From Tamaricihabitans halophyticus (GTDB lineage: Bacteria; Actinomycetota; Actinomycetes; Mycobacteriales; Pseudonocardiaceae): a stretch of 64,000 nucleotides of DNA. Of the stretch, positions 16,358 through 24,839 are shown one piece after another. How positions within the stretch are numbered: the stretch's first letter is position 1; the number at the start of each line of letters is the position of its first letter. A program made the translations under genes and the position numbers. The notes below the pieces were generated by a model. It was not told the origin of the DNA, made no database searches, and was given only the letters and a program-made list of their open reading frames with translations. The DNA lies in NCBI RefSeq assembly GCF_004340875.1, contig NZ_SLXQ01000002.1, positions 124,001-188,000 on the forward strand. The letters run 5' to 3'.

Positions 16358-16463
16358 GTGGTAACCACTGACGATCGCTGGTGAGCTGGTTCGCGGGTAG
16401 TGCGCTGGCGTCACCAACCGTGCATGACGAATGTCAACCGCGGCTTTATGTGGTTCGTAACCA
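16358..16463. promoter_or_regulatory. two GGTTnnnAACC-like palindromes between the exporter operon and lactate permease
   Basis: GTGGT-A-ACCAC (16358-16368) lies just before the ATPase gene, and TGGTT-CGT-AACCA (16451-16463) lies about 30 bases before the lactate permease. Each has perfect 5-bp arms. They could be operators for the exporter's regulator or for a GntR-type regulator of lactate uptake; the sequence cannot decide. Confidence 0.4.
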
Positions 16464-16492
16464 TTGTTCGCGGACCATGAACTGGGTCACAG

Positions 16493-18262
16493 TTGTCCGT
16501 CGTGACCAACCTGGCTGCGCTGAGCTTCTTCGCGTTCTGTCCGATCCTGGTGATCGGAGTCCTGCTCGTCGGCCTGCGCTGGCCGGCCAAATACGCCATG
16601 CCACTCGGTTTCGGCACCGTCGTGCTCGTCGCGGTGTATGTATGGGATGTGTCGCTGGCGGCGGTCGCCGCGTCGGCGGTCCAGGGGTTGCTGCTCGCCG
16701 CGACCTTGCTGCTGATCGTCTTCGGTGCGCTGTTGCTGCTCGACACATTGACCCAGGGCGGCGCGATGGCCACGATCAAGGCCACCTTCGTGCACATCAG
16801 CCCGGACCGCAGGGTGCAGGCGGTGATCATCGGCTGGCTGTTCGGCAGCTTCATCGAAGGCGCTTCGGGGTTTGGTACCCCGGCCGCGGTGGTCGCGCCG
16901 CTGCTGCTCGCGCTCGGCTTCCCCGCCATGGCCGCCGTACTGGTCGGCCTGGTCATCCAGAGCACCCCGGTGAGCTTCGGCGCGGTAGGCACCCCGATCC
17001 TGGTTGGCGTATCCGACGGGCTCGCCGGTGACCCGGAAGTGACGCGGCGGGTGTCGATGCTCGGCATCGAGTTCCCCGATTACCTGGCGCGCATCGGGGT
17101 CGATGCCGCGATATCCCACGCCATCATCGGCACCCTGATTCCGATACTGCTGGCCTGCCTACTCACCGGCTTCTTTGGCAAGCGACGATCCTTCGGCGAA
17201 GGGCTCGGGATCTGGAAGTTCGCGCTGTTCTCGGCGTTCGCGATGACCGTGCCCTACCTGCTCGTCGCGATCCTGCTCGGCCCCGAGTTCCCCGCGCTGT
17301 TTGGCGGCCTTGTCGGGCTCGTCCTGGTGGTGAGCGTGGCACGCCGAGGCTGGCTGCTGCCCAGGCGGACCTGGGAGTTCCCGCCTCGGCAAGACTGGAA
17401 CCCGCGCTGGCTCGGCACCCTCGAACCAGCCCCGGAACAGGTGCGCCGGCGGATGAGCGTGTTGTGGGCCGGTACTCCGTACCTGTTGCTGGTGGCCTTG
17501 CTCGTGCTGACCCGCGCGGTCGAGCCGGTGCAACGGCTGCTTACCGAGGTCCTGGTGTTCGACGTGGCCGATATTTTCGGTACCACCATTACCGAGACGA
17601 TGCAGCCGCTGTACCTGCCGGGTGCGCTGCTGATCATCGTGAGCCTGCTGACCTACCTGCTGCACCGGATGAATCGCCAGCAGATCGTCGCGTCCTGGCG
17701 CACGGCGGGAAAGCAGCTCGCAGGGGCGGCGGGGGCCTTGCTGTTCGCCGTGCCGATGGTGCGGGTATTCATCAACTCTGGCACCGAATTCAACGATTCC
17801 GGGATGGCCAGCATGCCGTTGACCCTTGCCGAGGGCGCGGCCACGGTCGCCGGGGAGTCCTGGCCGATCCTGGCGCCGTGGATCGGCGCGCTCGGCGCCT
17901 TCGCCGCCGGCAGCAACACGGTGAGCAACCTGATGTTCTCGCTGTTCCAGTTCTCCACGGCGGATCAGCTCGGCGTGCCGCCGGAACCCGTGGTCGGTGC
18001 GCAGGCGGTCGGTGGTGCGGCCGGCAATATGGTCACCGTGCACAACGTCGTCGCGGCATCGGCCACGGTGGGCATGCTCGGCAAGGAGGGCGACGTGTTG
18101 CGCAAATCCGTGCTGCCGATGATCTACTACTGCCTGTTCGCCGGCGGCCTGTGCTTCGTGTTCGTGTACGGGCTCGGCATCAACCTCGGCACCGGGCTCC
18201 TGGTTCTGCTGGCCGCCCTGCTCGCTTTCCTCGCCTACACCGCCCGCCGGCGGGCGGTGTAG
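16493..18262 (+). CDS. lctP: L-lactate permease (LctP family)
   Basis: A 589-residue membrane protein of the LctP/GlcA family that takes up lactate or glycolate by proton symport. The family motif [14 protein letters not shown] near residue 122 and the C-terminal [18 protein letters not shown] and [17 protein letters not shown] segments are all present. The start is a TTG at 16493 or a GTG at 16502; neither has a clear ribosome binding site. The last codons and the stop lie inside a long palindrome. No lactate dehydrogenase gene is adjacent. Confidence 0.92.
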   Translation: MSVVTNLAALSFFAFCPILVIGVLLVGLRWPAKYAMPLGFGTVVLVAVYVWDVSLAAVAASAVQGLLLAATLLLIVFGALLLLDTLTQGGAMATIKATFVHISPDRRVQAVIIGWLFGSFIEGASGFGTPAAVVAPLLLALGFPAMAAVLVGLVIQSTPVSFGAVGTPILVGVSDGLAGDPEVTRRVSMLGIEFPDYLARIGVDAAISHAIIGTLIPILLACLLTGFFGKRRSFGEGLGIWKFALFSAFAMTVPYLLVAILLGPEFPALFGGLVGLVLVVSVARRGWLLPRRTWEFPPRQDWNPRWLGTLEPAPEQVRRRMSVLWAGTPYLLLVALLVLTRAVEPVQRLLTEVLVFDVADIFGTTITETMQPLYLPGALLIIVSLLTYLLHRMNRQQIVASWRTAGKQLAGAAGALLFAVPMVRVFINSGTEFNDSGMASMPLTLAEGAATVAGESWPILAPWIGALGAFAAGSNTVSNLMFSLFQFSTADQLGVPPEPVVGAQAVGGAAGNMVTVHNVVAASATVGMLGKEGDVLRKSVLPMIYYCLFAGGLCFVFVYGLGINLGTGLLVLLAALLAFLAYTARRRAV

Positions 18263-18267
18263 GCGAG
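18230..18267. terminator. 38-bp perfect palindrome over the lactate permease stop codon
   Basis: The first arm is 18230-18248 (CTCGCCTACACCGCCCGCC). The second arm, 18249-18267, is its exact reverse complement with no spacer. It covers the last ten codons and the stop of the permease and ends 14 bases before the stop of the convergent GH4 gene, so it can act as a terminator in both directions. Confidence 0.8.
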
Positions 18268-18280
18268 GGGTGAGGCGGTC

Positions 18281-19618
18281 TCAGCGTAGATCCGCCAGCT
18301 CCGGAAAGGCCGCGCGGTAGCCGTCCAGCGCGCTTTCGGCAGCCGCGACCGAATCCACGAGTGGATGCTCGGCAAGCGCGCGCAGCGCGGTGCGCCGGCT
18401 GCGGCTGACCGCGGCTTCGATAGTGGTTCGCTCCACCGCCTTGACCTGCTGGACCAGTCCGGCGGTGGCGCCGTCGAGACCACCGGTCGCGATCGGCCGT
18501 GGCCCGTTGCCATCCACCAGGCAGGGCAGTTCCACGATCGCGTTCGGGTCCAGAGTGGATACAGCCGATCGGTTGCGCACATTGAGAATCAGCGTGCTTG
18601 GCCGGTTCGCCACGATCGCGCTCATCAGGTCATAGGCAACGCGTTCGTAGCCACCGCCGTCCACATCGCACGCCGTGCGCTCCCCGGCGCCGGCGATCTC
18701 CCGCGCCTCGGCAAGGTAGGTGTGCTCTCGCTCGGCGCGGGTACGCTGCCACTGCGCCAGTGCCTCCGCTGGCTGCTCGGTCGCCCGCGCGTAGAAGTCC
18801 GCCTGCTGCCGGTGCAGGAACTCGCCCCTGGTGTCTTGCTGATTTTCCAACTGTGCCACGGATTCCCGCGCGAAATAGTAGTAGTGCAGGTACTCGTTGG
18901 GGATCGCGCCAAGAGTGCGCAGCCAGCTGGCGCCAAAGAGTCGACCCTCTTCGAAACTGGCCAGCGCCACGTCATCGGTGAGTAGATCGGGCAGCCGGTC
19001 CTTGCCGTGTACCAGCGCGCCACGCAACCAGCCAAGATGGTTCAACCCAACATAGTCGAACCAGGTCTGCTCGTAGGGCACCTCCAGCGCGGCGGCCACG
19101 CGCCGGCAGAGTCCAACGGGGGAGTCGCAGATGCCCACGACACGATCACCAAGTACGGCGGATACCGCTTCGGTCACCATGCCGGCCGGATTGGTGAAGT
19201 TGATCAGCCAGGCGTCCGGTGCGAGCCGGCGGATGCGCTCAGCGATGTCCAGTGCGATCGGGATCGTCCGCAGCCCATAGCAGATTCCGCCCACACCAAC
19301 GGTTTCCTGCCCGAGCAGGCCATGTTCAAGTGCCACCCGCTCATCCCGCGTGCGCCCGGCGAGACCGCCGACGCGGATCGCGGAGAACACGATGTCCGCG
19401 CCACCGAGCGCGGTATCCAGATCCGTGCTCACCCGCAGCTTCGGTCGCCATGCCCGGCCAGCTGCCTGGCCGTCGAGTACCGCGACGATCGCCTGGAGCC
19501 GACTCTCGTCCACATCGTGCAGCACGAGTTCGTCGACGAGGCGATCTGGATCATCGAGCAGGCTCGCATGGATCAACGGGACACGGAAACCGCCGCCACC
19601 GAGTACGACCAGCTTCAT
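18281..19618 (-). CDS. family 4 glycoside hydrolase, 6-phospho-beta-glucosidase-like
   Basis: A 445-residue GH4 enzyme, which hydrolyses glycosides by an NAD- and metal-dependent redox mechanism in the cytoplasm. The N-terminal VVLGGGGFRVPLIHASLL is the dinucleotide-binding fold. GICDSP carries the metal-ligand Cys and GLNHLGW the His. NFTNPAGMVTEAV is also typical. The ATG at 19618 overlaps the DeoR stop by four bases, so an in-frame upstream extension is not used. The substrate may be a phosphorylated or free disaccharide imported by the divergent ABC system. Confidence 0.9.
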   Translation of the reverse strand: MKLVVLGGGGFRVPLIHASLLDDPDRLVDELVLHDVDESRLQAIVAVLDGQAAGRAWRPKLRVSTDLDTALGGADIVFSAIRVGGLAGRTRDERVALEHGLLGQETVGVGGICYGLRTIPIALDIAERIRRLAPDAWLINFTNPAGMVTEAVSAVLGDRVVGICDSPVGLCRRVAAALEVPYEQTWFDYVGLNHLGWLRGALVHGKDRLPDLLTDDVALASFEEGRLFGASWLRTLGAIPNEYLHYYYFARESVAQLENQQDTRGEFLHRQQADFYARATEQPAEALAQWQRTRAEREHTYLAEAREIAGAGERTACDVDGGGYERVAYDLMSAIVANRPSTLILNVRNRSAVSTLDPNAIVELPCLVDGNGPRPIATGGLDGATAGLVQQVKAVERTTIEAAVSRSRRTALRALAEHPLVDSVAAAESALDGYRAAFPELADLR

Positions 19619-20388
19619 ACGGTAATGACCTCCACGCCAGCCTCCCGCATCGCCGCGAGCGTGCGCGGGCAGGCGTCCTCGTTGGTGATGAGCACATCGA
19701 TTTCTTCCGGGCCGCATACCCTCGCCAGCCCGATGCCGGGAAACTTTCCCGAATCCGCCAGCAGCACGACCTGGTCGGCCGCGGCGAGCATGGCGCGTTT
19801 CAGCGGTACCTCCACCATGGTGTCGTCCAGCACCGAGCCATCGGCGCGAACCCCACACGTGCTCAGGAACAGTCGGTCGGCGCGCAGTTGTCGCAATGCC
19901 GCCTCGGTGAGAAACCCGACCATCGAGCGATAGTTCCGGCGGACGACGCCACCGAGTAACACGAGCTCGACCACCGGATCGTCGACGAGTTCGTCATAGA
20001 CGGCGAGGTTGCTGGTGAGCACCGTGACCTCGGAGCCGTGCAGCTGGCTGGCCAAGCGGTACACCGTCGTGCCGATGTCCAGCACCAGCGAATCTCCTGG
20101 ATTGACCAGTGCTGCCGCTGCCGAAGCGATGGTGTCCTTACCAGCCAGCTCTTCGGCGGCCACCCGTTCGAACGGGACTTCGGACGCGGACTCCAGCATC
20201 GCGCCGCCGCGCACCCTGGTGAGTACCCCGTCGCGTTCCAACACGATGAGGTCGCGTCGAATCGTCGCCTGACTGGTCGCCAGCCGTTCCGCCAGTGCGG
20301 TGACCGAAACGGGACCTTCCCGGGTCAGGCAACGCACGATCTCCGCGTGACGCCGCTGTGGAAGCACGTTTCGCACATTATCAATCAT
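19615..20388 (-). CDS. DeoR-family transcriptional repressor
   Basis: A 257-residue protein. The N-terminal DeoR helix-turn-helix (RHAEIVRCLTREG, then LAERLATSQATIRRDLIVLERDG) precedes a sugar-phosphate-sensing domain with DIGTTVYRLA and VGFLTEAALRQL. It probably represses this locus and responds to a phosphosugar made by the divergent PfkB kinase or GH4 enzyme. Direct repeats in the intergenic region are candidate operators. Confidence 0.92.
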   Translation of the reverse strand: MIDNVRNVLPQRRHAEIVRCLTREGPVSVTALAERLATSQATIRRDLIVLERDGVLTRVRGGAMLESASEVPFERVAAEELAGKDTIASAAAALVNPGDSLVLDIGTTVYRLASQLHGSEVTVLTSNLAVYDELVDDPVVELVLLGGVVRRNYRSMVGFLTEAALRQLRADRLFLSTCGVRADGSVLDDTMVEVPLKRAMLAAADQVVLLADSGKFPGIGLARVCGPEEIDVLITNEDACPRTLAAMREAGVEVITV

Positions 20389-20449
20389 TTCTGTGCACGT
20401 CAGTGCGTAATGGCGAAAAATTCCGATCAGATCTTGTCATTTCTCTGCA
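20385..20449. promoter_or_regulatory. direct-repeat operator candidates for the DeoR repressor
   Basis: TCATTTCTGTGCA (20385-20397, touching the repressor start codon) and TCATTTCTCTGCA (20437-20449) differ at one base in 13. They lie 52 bp apart between the repressor and the divergent kinase gene. Same-orientation repeats are usual for DeoR-type operators. Confidence 0.45.
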
Positions 20450-20502
20450 GATAGAGGCAGACTGCGCAAATCGAGTTGGTGCGTAGCCATAGGGAGCGGA
20501 CT

Positions 20503-21606
20503 GTGTCGCGGGAAACGCCGGAGGACCGGCATACCGAGCTTGCCATCGACCTCGACCAGGGGTCGAAACTGTCCGGCGAGCGGCCGATGTTCGACGTGTT
20601 GCTGTCCGGGACGGTGTTTCTCGACATCATCTTTACCGGGCTGCCCCGGCTTCCCGAAGCGGGTACTGAGGTGTGGTCATCGGGTCTGGGGTCCAGTCCC
20701 GGCGGGATCGCCAATCTTGCCGTCGCGCTGAGCCGGCTGCAGCTGCGTACCGGTCTGGCCGCGGCGTTCGGGGAGGACGCCTACGGCGATTTCTGCTGGG
20801 ATGTGTTGGCCAACCAGGAAAGTGTGGATCTGAGTCATTCCCGCCGGTTCTATGGCTGGCATTCGCCGCTGACCGTGTCGATGGCGGTGAACCGGGACCG
20901 GAGCATGGTGACGCACGGCCACGAATCGCCGATCAGCGCGGACGAGCTGTTCGATCCGCCGCCCAACGCGCGAGCCTGCTTCGTACATGTGGATATGCAG
21001 AGCCAGCAGTGGGTGCGCAAGGCGCGGGAGCAGGGCGCGTTGCTGTTTGCCGACGTCGGCTGGGATCCGACGGAACGCTGGGAACCGTCGATGCTGCGCG
21101 AACTGCTCACCGGTTACGACGTCTTCCTGCCCAATTCGGTGGAAGCCACCAGGTATACCCGCACCGACGATGTGCGGCGGGCCGCGGCCGAACTCGCCGA
21201 GATCGTCCCGACCGTCGTGGTGACCAGGGGCGGGAACGGTGCCTACGCGATCGATTCCAGCACTGGCGAGGAAGCCGAAGTTGGCGGGCTGAACGTGGCC
21301 GCGCTCGATCCGACCGGTGCGGGCGATGTGTTCGGCGCGGGATTCCTGCTCGCCACGCTCGCCGGCTGGACGCTCAGTGAGCGGGTACATTTCGCGAACC
21401 TGTGCGCCGCGCTGTCCGTACAGCACTTCGGTGGTTCGCAGTCCGCGCCCGGGTGGTGCGAGATCAACGCCTGGTGGCGACACCTTGGTAGGCGGCAAGA
21501 TGATGCGTTGTCGGGGTACCGGTTCCTGGACGAGCTGTTGCCCAAGCATGGTTGCGCGACCATGCGGCGGGCGAGCGCCACCATTGGCCTGCGGGCCGTG
21601 CCGTGA
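20503..21606 (+). CDS. PfkB-family carbohydrate kinase
   Basis: A 367-residue ribokinase-fold kinase. The N-terminal GTVFLDIIFTGLP and the SSPGGIANLAVALSRL segment match PfkB motif 1. The C-terminal DPTGAGDVFGAGFL is the catalytic PfkB motif 2, with the base Asp. The GTG at 20503 has AGGGAG about six bases upstream; an earlier GTG at 20476 lacks one. It likely phosphorylates a sugar imported by the following ABC genes. It heads an operon running to the PIG-L gene. Confidence 0.9.
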   Translation: MSRETPEDRHTELAIDLDQGSKLSGERPMFDVLLSGTVFLDIIFTGLPRLPEAGTEVWSSGLGSSPGGIANLAVALSRLQLRTGLAAAFGEDAYGDFCWDVLANQESVDLSHSRRFYGWHSPLTVSMAVNRDRSMVTHGHESPISADELFDPPPNARACFVHVDMQSQQWVRKAREQGALLFADVGWDPTERWEPSMLRELLTGYDVFLPNSVEATRYTRTDDVRRAAAELAEIVPTVVVTRGGNGAYAIDSSTGEEAEVGGLNVAALDPTGAGDVFGAGFLLATLAGWTLSERVHFANLCAALSVQHFGGSQSAPGWCEINAWWRHLGRRQDDALSGYRFLDELLPKHGCATMRRASATIGLRAVP

Positions 21607-21615
21607 GGAGAACAC

Positions 21616-22962
21616 ATGCGCAACCGCTCCATCGCCGCCTTCGCGGCACTGGCCTTATTCGTGATCCCCGCCTGCGCGCCGGGGTCGGATTCGGCGAGCG
21701 ATCGCCCGGAAGAGAAACCGGCCAGTGAGGTACAGACCGACCCCGCCGAGTTGGGCGATGTCACGCTCACCGTGTGGGACCAGGAAGTGCGGGGCGGTCA
21801 GGAAGAACAGATCACCAAACTGAACAAGGCCTTTGAGCGCGAGTATCCGAATATCGAGATCAACAGGGTGCCGCGCTCGTTCGACGACCTCCGGAACACC
21901 TCCAAGTTGGGGCTCACCGGGAACGAGGCGCCGGACGTGCTGCAGGTGAACAACGGCAAGCAGGACATGGGTTCGTTTGTCGAAGCCGGACTGCTGCAGC
22001 CGTTGGACAGCTACGCCGAGGCGTACGGCTGGGGCGAGCGCTTCAGCGATTCGGTACTGCGGCTGTCCAAGTATCCGGATTCGGGTGACCAGATCGGCGA
22101 GGGCAAGCTGTACGGACTGCCGCAGACCGCGGAGCTGGTAGGGATCTTCTACAACAAGGAGAAACTCGCCGAGCTTGATCTTGAGCCGCCGAAGACGTGG
22201 CGGGAATTCGATGCCGCGCTGGAGAAGGCGCGGTCGGCAGGCGAGTTGCCGATCCAGTTCGGCAACCTGGAGAAGACCCCTGGCATCTTCCTGTTCTCGT
22301 TCGCGATGCACCGGTTTGGCGACCCGCAGACCGAATCGGAGCTCGCGCTCGGCGCGCCCGGCGCGACCTGGGACACCGATGCGAACCGCAAGGCCGCCCG
22401 CCAGTTGCTTGACTGGGCCGACGCGAACTACCTGACTCGGGGATTCTCCGGGGTCACCGAGGACGACGCATGGGAGAAGTTCGCCAGTGGCACCGGGGTG
22501 TTTCATGTCAGCGGCACCTGGTTGACCGCGGATCTGCAGGAGGCGATGGGGGAGAACGTCGGTTTCCTGTTGCCGCCGCCGAACAACGATCAGTCCAGCG
22601 TCACCGGAGGTACCGGGCTACCGTTCGCGATCAGCGCGAAGAGCCAGAACCAGGACGCCGCGGCCGCGTATATCGAGTTCATCACCTCGGCGGAGGCGAT
22701 GAAGGTACTCGCGGAAACCGGGAACCTTCCGGTGAACGAAGCCGGTTCACAAGGGGCGAAGGGGCTACAACGCCAGGTGTTCGACGCGTGGCAGCAAACC
22801 ACCGGATCGGAGAGCCTGGTGCCGTATCTGGATTATGCGACGGGCAGCGCGTTCGAGACGATCACCGGTGGGGTTGAGCAGTTGCTTTCCAAGCAACTGG
22901 AAGTGCCCGCGTTCCTCGAGAAGCTGCAGAAGGACCTGGATTCCGGTAGTGGTGGCAATTGA
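21616..22962 (+). CDS. ABC transporter sugar-binding lipoprotein
   Basis: A 448-residue family 1 solute-binding protein with a lipoprotein signal (FVIPAC, lipid Cys at residue 20). The mature protein starts with an acidic linker and VTLTVWDQEVRGGQEEQ. The oligosaccharide-binding pattern YGLPQTAELVGIFYNKEKLAEL is typical of actinobacterial disaccharide importers. GAGGAG lies upstream of the ATG. It delivers substrate to the two permeases that follow. Confidence 0.93.
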   Translation: MRNRSIAAFAALALFVIPACAPGSDSASDRPEEKPASEVQTDPAELGDVTLTVWDQEVRGGQEEQITKLNKAFEREYPNIEINRVPRSFDDLRNTSKLGLTGNEAPDVLQVNNGKQDMGSFVEAGLLQPLDSYAEAYGWGERFSDSVLRLSKYPDSGDQIGEGKLYGLPQTAELVGIFYNKEKLAELDLEPPKTWREFDAALEKARSAGELPIQFGNLEKTPGIFLFSFAMHRFGDPQTESELALGAPGATWDTDANRKAARQLLDWADANYLTRGFSGVTEDDAWEKFASGTGVFHVSGTWLTADLQEAMGENVGFLLPPPNNDQSSVTGGTGLPFAISAKSQNQDAAAAYIEFITSAEAMKVLAETGNLPVNEAGSQGAKGLQRQVFDAWQQTTGSESLVPYLDYATGSAFETITGGVEQLLSKQLEVPAFLEKLQKDLDSGSGGN

Positions 22963-23903
22963 GTCGGACACTCACGACGAGCACCACCTCGAGTACCGCG
23001 ACGCGGCGGAACAAGGCGGCACCAAGCACGACGCCCCCGGGTGAGCCGCGTCGGGTCGGCTATCTCTACCTGCTGCCGGCGCTGCTCGTCTACGGCGTAT
23101 TCCTGTTGTTTCCGCTGTTGCACAGCGGATGGCTGTCCCTGTACGAGTGGGACGGCCTCAGCGTCGGAACCTGGGCGGGGCTGGACAACTACGTAGGGAT
23201 CTTCACCGAGGAAGGCGCGCTGGCGTCCTTCGGGCATGTCGGCGTCCTCGTGGTGTTCTTCGCGGTCATCCCGGTGTGCATCGGGTTGGTGCTGGCGACC
23301 GCGTTGCACCGGATCCGGGTGCGCGGCCTACCGTTCTTTCGCACCTCGCTGTTCCTGCCGCAGGTGATCGCGATGGTCGTGGTCGCCGTGGCATGGCAAC
23401 AGATCTACGCGCCGGACGGCGCGCTCAACGAGGCACTCCGGTTCATCGGGCTGGATGGCATCACCCGCACCTGGCTCGGTGACTCGGGTACCGCGCTGTT
23501 CGCGGTCGGCGCGGTAGGAACCTGGGTGCAGACCGGTCTGGTCGTGGTGCTGATGCTCGGCGGTATCGGCAAGATCTCGGACGAACTCTTCGATGCCGCG
23601 CGATTGGATGGCGCCGGCGTGGTCTGGGAGTTCCGGGCCGTCATCCTGCCGGCGCTGCGCAAGGAAATCGGTGTGGCACTGACCTTGACGGTGATCGCCG
23701 CGCTGCGGACGTTCGACTTGGTGTACATGATGACTCCGCAGGGCGGCCCGGGCGGTTCCACCACCGTGCCGTCCTATGAGGTCTACTATCAGGCTTTCCG
23801 CGCCGGTGAGGTCGGCTCCGCCGCGGCGATCGGTGTGGTGATTACCCTGCTCGCGTTCGGCATCACGTTCCTGATCACCCGGATCACCGGTAGGGAGCGG
23901 TGA
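22959..23903 (+). CDS. ABC sugar transporter permease (MalF-like)
   Basis: A 314-residue inner-membrane protein with about six helices and the EAA loop FDAARLDGAGVVWEFRAVILPAL, which contacts the ATPase. It starts at a TTG overlapping the preceding stop by four bases, with an unusually Ser/Thr-rich cytoplasmic N-terminus (residues 1-30). It works with the next permease. Confidence 0.9.
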   Translation: MSRTLTTSTTSSTATRRNKAAPSTTPPGEPRRVGYLYLLPALLVYGVFLLFPLLHSGWLSLYEWDGLSVGTWAGLDNYVGIFTEEGALASFGHVGVLVVFFAVIPVCIGLVLATALHRIRVRGLPFFRTSLFLPQVIAMVVVAVAWQQIYAPDGALNEALRFIGLDGITRTWLGDSGTALFAVGAVGTWVQTGLVVVLMLGGIGKISDELFDAARLDGAGVVWEFRAVILPALRKEIGVALTLTVIAALRTFDLVYMMTPQGGPGGSTTVPSYEVYYQAFRAGEVGSAAAIGVVITLLAFGITFLITRITGRER

Positions 23904-24715
23904 TGGCGGCCAAGGTTTCGCGGGGTGAGCGGCTCGGCACCTACACGGTTCTGGCGATCTTCACCGCATTCGCGCTGTATCCGATGCTCGCCATCTTCGG
24001 TACCGCCCTACGGTCCGAAGTGGCCGGAGAAGGCGGCGTGCATTGGGACAACTTCGCGAAAGCATGGACGGTCGGCCGGTTCGGTAGCTATCTGGGTAAC
24101 AGCCTCGTCGTGAGCGTGTCCGTAGTAGTGCTGGCGACGGTGTTTTCCGTGCTGGCCGGGTATGCGTTCGGCACCATGCGGTTCCGGGGTCGCGAGATCC
24201 TGTTCTACCTCATGCTGCTCGGTCTCACCGTGCCAACGGAGGCGGTAGTGGTGCCGCTGTACTACAACATGCGCGATGTCGGTCTCACCGATACCTATGC
24301 GGCGCTGATCCTTCCGCAGGTCGCACAGTCTGTCGCGTTTGGCACCTTCTGGATGCGCGCGTTCTTCTCATCCACCTCGCGTGGGCTGGTTGAGGCGGCG
24401 CGGTTGGACGGTGCGAATCACTGGCAGACGTTATGGCGGGTGCTGTTGCCGATCGCTCGGCCGGCCATGGTCACGCTGATCGTACTGGTGTTCATGTGGA
24501 CCTGGAACGAGTTCATGCTGGCGCTGGTCATGGTGACGGACGAAAGCCTGCGAACCGCACCACTTGGTCTGCGATTCTTTTCCGACAGGGCAACGACCAG
24601 CGTGCCGCTACTCGCGGCCGGCTCGGTCCTGGTTGCCCTGCCCGTGGTGCTCGTTTACCTGTTCCTGCAACGACATTTCATTCGCGGCATGCTGGAGGGT
24701 TCGGTCAAGGGATAA
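23900..24715 (+). CDS. ABC sugar transporter permease (MalG-like)
   Basis: A 271-residue membrane protein with six helices and the EAA motif VEAARLDGANHWQTLWRVLLPIA. It starts at GTG 23900 or ATG 23903, overlapping the previous stop. No ATP-binding subunit gene is in the locus; actinomycete sugar importers of this type usually share one MsiK-like ATPase encoded elsewhere. Confidence 0.92.
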   Translation: MMAAKVSRGERLGTYTVLAIFTAFALYPMLAIFGTALRSEVAGEGGVHWDNFAKAWTVGRFGSYLGNSLVVSVSVVVLATVFSVLAGYAFGTMRFRGREILFYLMLLGLTVPTEAVVVPLYYNMRDVGLTDTYAALILPQVAQSVAFGTFWMRAFFSSTSRGLVEAARLDGANHWQTLWRVLLPIARPAMVTLIVLVFMWTWNEFMLALVMVTDESLRTAPLGLRFFSDRATTSVPLLAAGSVLVALPVVLVYLFLQRHFIRGMLEGSVKG

Positions 24716-24839
24716 CCACTCCGCCACCGCGCGGACATCGAAGGCACAGTGTGGTGCCGGACGGCCACTGGCCGGCACTCGACGTACTACTTCACTGCTC
24801 GTAGACAAGCGCAAGCGCACGAGGCAAGGAGGAAAGTCG

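Noticed and set aside
16487-17119. Minus-strand frame antisense to the lactate permease
   Set aside because: His/Asp/Arg-rich composition mirrors antisense of hydrophobic helices; no start signal.
24564-24839. Longer N-terminus for the PIG-L protein
   Set aside because: It would overlap the permease gene and bury the signal peptide; AAGGAGGAAA places the start at 24840.
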